From: an uncultured Alphaproteobacteria bacterium
GTDB taxonomy: Bacteria > Pseudomonadota > Alphaproteobacteria > Rhodobacterales > Rhodobacteraceae
NCBI GenBank assembly: GCA_929200295.1
Contig: CAKMZE010000122.1
Coordinates: 1-7,927, forward strand
Length of the DNA: 7,927 bases
Direction: 5' to 3'
Numbering within the stretch: the stretch's first letter is position 1; each line of letters starts with the position of its first letter. The notes under the pieces were generated by a model. It had not been told where the DNA came from, searched no databases, and saw only the letters and a list, made by a program, of their open reading frames with translations. A program made the position numbers and the translations under genes. Below, piece by piece: positions 5,696 to 7,927 of this stretch.

Positions 5696-6576
5696 CCTTT
5701 GCGGCGCGCCCAAACGATCAGGGATATGCCGATGAGGATCATCGGCAGGGTCAGCGTCTGCCCCATGGTCAGCCCCCAGCCATCAATGTGAAACGCAAGA
5801 CCAAGCGGGTTGCCGAGGCTAACAAACTGCGCATCCGGTTGGCGTACAAATTCGACCATAAACCGCGCAATGCCGTAGCCTGCGAAAAATACGCCCGTGA
5901 TAACCCATGGAGTTTTGAGCGCGCGCAGCCAAAACGCGAGTAGAATAAGGATGCCCCCCAAAAGTAGCCCCTCTAACCCAGCCTCATAAAGCTGGGACGG
6001 GTGCCTGCCACAGAGGCTTTCGGCGGTCGCACAGGCCTGTGCCGCATTCCCGGGAAATGCGATGGCCCATGGCAGGTCTGTCGGGCGGCCCCATAGCTCT
6101 GCGTTGATGAAATTGGCGATGCGCACAAGCAAGATCGCAGGCGTGGCTGCAAGTGCGATCCCATCAGCAAGGGGGCCAAGCGCTACATTGTGGCGGCGGC
6201 TAAAGAGCCAGACCGCGGCGATCACCCCAAGAAAGCCACCATGAAATGACATGCCCCCAGTCCAGATCATGGGAATCTCGAGCGGGCTTGCCGCAAACCG
6301 CGCGGGATCATAAAACAGAACATAGCCCAAGCGCCCGCCGGCGATGACCCCGATGACGATATAGGTCAAAAGATCCTCGAGCTTGGCTGTTTCCATCGGG
6401 GCTTTGTCGTCCGGCCACAGCCCCGGCCTGCGCAATGCAAAGGCTAAGATCTGCCAACCAATCGCAATCCCCACAATATAGCCCATGGCATACCATCTGA
6501 GTGCGAGTTCAAAACCAAAGACTGTAACCGAAAAGATTTCGGGTGAGATCGGGGGGAAAAGAATAGGATTTGCCAT
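5692..6576 (-). CDS. lgt: Prolipoprotein diacylglyceryl transferase Lgt
   Basis: This encodes 294 residues, typical length. Lgt transfers diacylglyceryl from phosphatidylglycerol to the lipobox cysteine of prolipoproteins in the inner membrane, the first step of lipoprotein maturation. Family features: PISPEIFSV at the N terminus, then hydrophobic segments throughout. GGRLGYVLFYDP (80-91) is followed by WTGGMSFHGGFLG with His112. The Lgt signature RIANFINAELWGRPTD (152-167) carries Arg152 and Glu160. RHPSQLYEAGLEG (191-203) and GYGIARFMVEFVRQPDAQ with Tyr234 and Arg238 complete the set. Two cysteines (182 and 189) lie in the loop just before RHPSQLYEA; this loop is often Cys-containing in Rhodobacterales as I recall, and a disulfide is possible. 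The ribosome binding site before the ATG is weak. It is the first gene of a three-gene operon and is divergent from the UbiK-type gene across about 100 bp, which should hold both promoters. Confidence 0.97.
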   Translation of the reverse strand: MANPILFPPISPEIFSVTVFGFELALRWYAMGYIVGIAIGWQILAFALRRPGLWPDDKAPMETAKLEDLLTYIVIGVIAGGRLGYVLFYDPARFAASPLEIPMIWTGGMSFHGGFLGVIAAVWLFSRRHNVALGPLADGIALAATPAILLVRIANFINAELWGRPTDLPWAIAFPGNAAQACATAESLCGRHPSQLYEAGLEGLLLGGILILLAFWLRALKTPWVITGVFFAGYGIARFMVEFVRQPDAQFVSLGNPLGLAFHIDGWGLTMGQTLTLPMILIGISLIVWARRKG

Positions 6577-6613
6577 AAACCATATGTCTGCGGCGACATG
6601 TCATAAGTCAACC

Positions 6614-6640
6614 GGGTTGTGTGTTGGTCACAGGCAACCC
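6614..6640 (+). promoter_or_regulatory. Inverted repeat in the lgt/ubiK divergent intergenic region
   Basis: GGGTTGTGTG pairs with CACAGGCAACCC, with a 2-nt bulge on the right arm and the loop TTGGT. It lies midway between the two divergent starts. The same gap has TTGACT reading toward lgt (6611-6606) as a candidate -35, but no convincing -10 at normal spacing. The repeat could be an operator or a leader hairpin upstream of the UbiK-type gene; this is only a suggestion. Confidence 0.3.
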
Positions 6641-6675
6641 ATATGAAAGATATAAAGATGAGATGGAGCAAGACG

Positions 6676-6915
6676 ATGGATACGAAATCAAAGATATTCG
6701 ATGACCTGAGCCAATTGATGACAAATGCGATGGGTGTCGCGCAGGGCGCAAAAGACGAAGCGAACAATGCAATGTCATCAATGATGGAGCGTTGGCTTGC
6801 TGATCGCGACTTTGTGACCCGTGAAGAGTTTGACGCGGTGCAAGCGATGGCGCAAAAAGCACGTGAAGAAAACGAAGCACTTGCAGCGCGTATTGAAGCA
6901 CTTGAAGCAAAATAA
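6676..6915 (+). CDS. ubiK: UbiK-family ubiquinone biosynthesis accessory factor (BMFP domain)
   Basis: This encodes 79 residues from the ATG at 6676, chosen because GGAG lies seven bases upstream and the protein then begins MDTKSKIFDDLSQLM as family members do; earlier in-frame ATGs lack a site and add an unrelated leader. The protein has two parts. An amphipathic N-terminal half (about 5-40) in this family associates with membrane or lipid. A C-terminal coiled coil follows, opening with the diagnostic FVTREEFDAVQAM (46-58) and ending ENEALAARIEALE. This is the BMFP/YqiC (DUF526) family. In E. coli, UbiK assists aerobic ubiquinone biosynthesis in the soluble Ubi complex; it forms trimeric coiled coils in vitro. 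The role here is by homology. It is divergent from lgt and lies 32 bases before the M16 peptidase gene on the same strand, with no terminator between them, so a shared transcript is likely. Confidence 0.88.
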   Translation: MDTKSKIFDDLSQLMTNAMGVAQGAKDEANNAMSSMMERWLADRDFVTREEFDAVQAMAQKAREENEALAARIEALEAK

Positions 6916-6947
6916 TACGTTTCCGCGACTGCCATTAAGGAGAGACG

Positions 6948-7927
6948 ATGATCCGGCGACTATTAGCCTTTGGCATGATGCTGCTTTTGCCTGTGATGGC
7001 GCGTGCAGATGCGGTGACAACATATACGCTGGATAATGGGCTCGAGGTGGTTGTGATCGAAGATCACCGTGCCCCTGTCGTCGTCCACATGCTTTGGTAT
7101 CGTGTCGGATCGGCGGATGAACCTGTTGGCGCATCTGGTGTGGCGCATTTCTTGGAACATCTTTTGTTTAAGGCCACCGATACAATGGCCTCGGGCGAAT
7201 TTTCGGCCACGGTTACGGCCAACGGCGGCTCTGATAATGCGTTCACGAGCTATGACTACACCGCCTACTTTCAACGGGTCGCGGCAGACAGGCTAGGCCT
7301 GATGATGCAAATGGAAAGCGACCGGATGAATAATCTGGCCCTAACACTTGAGGATGTTGAGACCGAGCGTCAGGTCGTGATCGAAGAGCGCAACCAACGA
7401 ACAGAAAACAACCCAAATGCTTTGGCGCGCGAACAGTTTTCCGCCGCGCAATATCAAAACCACCGCTACGGCGTGCCGATCATCGGCTGGCGCCACGAGA
7501 TTGAAGAGCTCAATCTGCAAGATGCGCTCGATTTTTACGGGCTCTATTACTCGCCAAACAATGCGATTTTGGTCGTAGCAGGTGATGTTAAACCTGATGA
7601 GGTGTTGGCCCTAGCGGAAGCCCATTACGGGGCGATCCCCGCAGAGCCTGATTTGCCCGAACGTATCCGCCCGCAAGAGCCGCCACAGCGGGCTGAGCGC
7701 CGGATGACCTATGTTGACCCCCGCGTAAGCCAATCCTATTTGACGCGCAGCTACCTCGCGCCTGAGCGCGATAGTGGCGCACAAAAAGAAGCCGCCGCAC
7801 TGGTTTATTTGGTTGAACTTTTGGGTGGTTCGCCTTTTACATCTGCCATGGGTGTGGCGATGCAATTTGATAGCCAAACGGCTGTGTATACAGGCGCTGG
7901 GTATGGCGGGTCCTCATTGGATGATAC
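6948..7927 (+). CDS. Exported M16-family zinc metallopeptidase (3' truncated)
   Basis: The gene runs off the right edge; 326 codons are visible. The ATG at 6948 follows AAGGAG by five bases. Residues 1-20 form a Sec signal peptide: basic MIRR, a hydrophobic core, and likely cleavage after ARA before Asp21. The N-terminal M16 catalytic domain follows. It carries the inverted zinc motif HFLEH (His67, Glu70, His71), the conserved NAFTSYDYTAYF (97-108), and Glu147 in VVIEERN, 76 residues after His71, matching the third zinc ligand spacing of the family. HRYGVPIIGW (172-181) and YYSPNNAILVVAGD (200-213) are the usual pitrilysin/processing-peptidase segments, and the second M16 domain (from about 250) has begun. 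This predicts an active periplasmic or membrane-associated peptidase; the substrate is not known. In Rhodobacterales such genes often occur as a tandem pair with a second, inactive M16 subunit, which would lie beyond the edge. Confidence 0.95.
   Translation, partial: MIRRLLAFGMMLLLPVMARADAVTTYTLDNGLEVVVIEDHRAPVVVHMLWYRVGSADEPVGASGVAHFLEHLLFKATDTMASGEFSATVTANGGSDNAFTSYDYTAYFQRVAADRLGLMMQMESDRMNNLALTLEDVETERQVVIEERNQRTENNPNALAREQFSAAQYQNHRYGVPIIGWRHEIEELNLQDALDFYGLYYSPNNAILVVAGDVKPDEVLALAEAHYGAIPAEPDLPERIRPQEPPQRAERRMTYVDPRVSQSYLTRSYLAPERDSGAQKEAAALVYLVELLGGSPFTSAMGVAMQFDSQTAVYTGAGYGGSSLDD

Noticed and set aside
6444..6935. 163-codon minus-strand frame across the lgt/ubiK gap
   Set aside because: It overlaps the lgt start and lies antisense to the UbiK-type gene; the low-complexity Ser-rich translation is typical of a shadow frame.

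Overview
The window looks like chromosomal DNA of a Rhodobacterales (Roseobacter-group) alphaproteobacterium. I base this on protein character (Lgt, MidA/NDUFAF7-type methyltransferase, PgeF, a UbiK-type small protein, a Hint_2-type protein, an M16 peptidase), on the moderate GC content, and on compact gene packing. This is recognition from reading, not a database result. No tRNA, rRNA, CRISPR array, insertion sequence or phage gene was seen.

Layout, left to right. (1) Positions 2-1042 (+) hold the 3' part of a gene for a SPOR-domain protein with three copies of a two-cysteine module before the SPOR domain; a rho-independent terminator follows. (2) On the minus strand, 2998 down to 1109 holds two genes 75 bp apart: a stand-alone Hint-domain protein, then a single-pass membrane protein whose C-terminal half resembles an M48 peptidase that has lost its HExxH motif. 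(3) 2999-3884 is mostly non-coding. It carries a good promoter candidate for the Hint gene and one small basic-protein gene (minus strand, 61-63 residues) with its own strong terminator. (4) 6576 down to 3885 (minus) is a tightly coupled three-gene operon, lgt - midA-like methyltransferase - pgeF, with a 4-nt ATGA overlap at both junctions and a probable terminator after pgeF. (5) Divergent from lgt, a UbiK-family gene (6676-6915, +) is followed 32 nt later by an M16 zinc-peptidase gene with a signal peptide that runs off the right edge.

Functionally, much of the window concerns the cell envelope: SPOR peptidoglycan binding, Lgt lipoprotein lipidation, PgeF peptidoglycan precursor editing and an exported M16 peptidase. 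Respiration accessory functions also appear: MidA (complex I assembly) and UbiK (ubiquinone synthesis). The conserved operon is ordinary. The less ordinary material is at the left: the repeated Cys modules, the Hint protein lacking an expected histidine, the peptidase-like protein lacking its metal motif, and the small PWERG protein.
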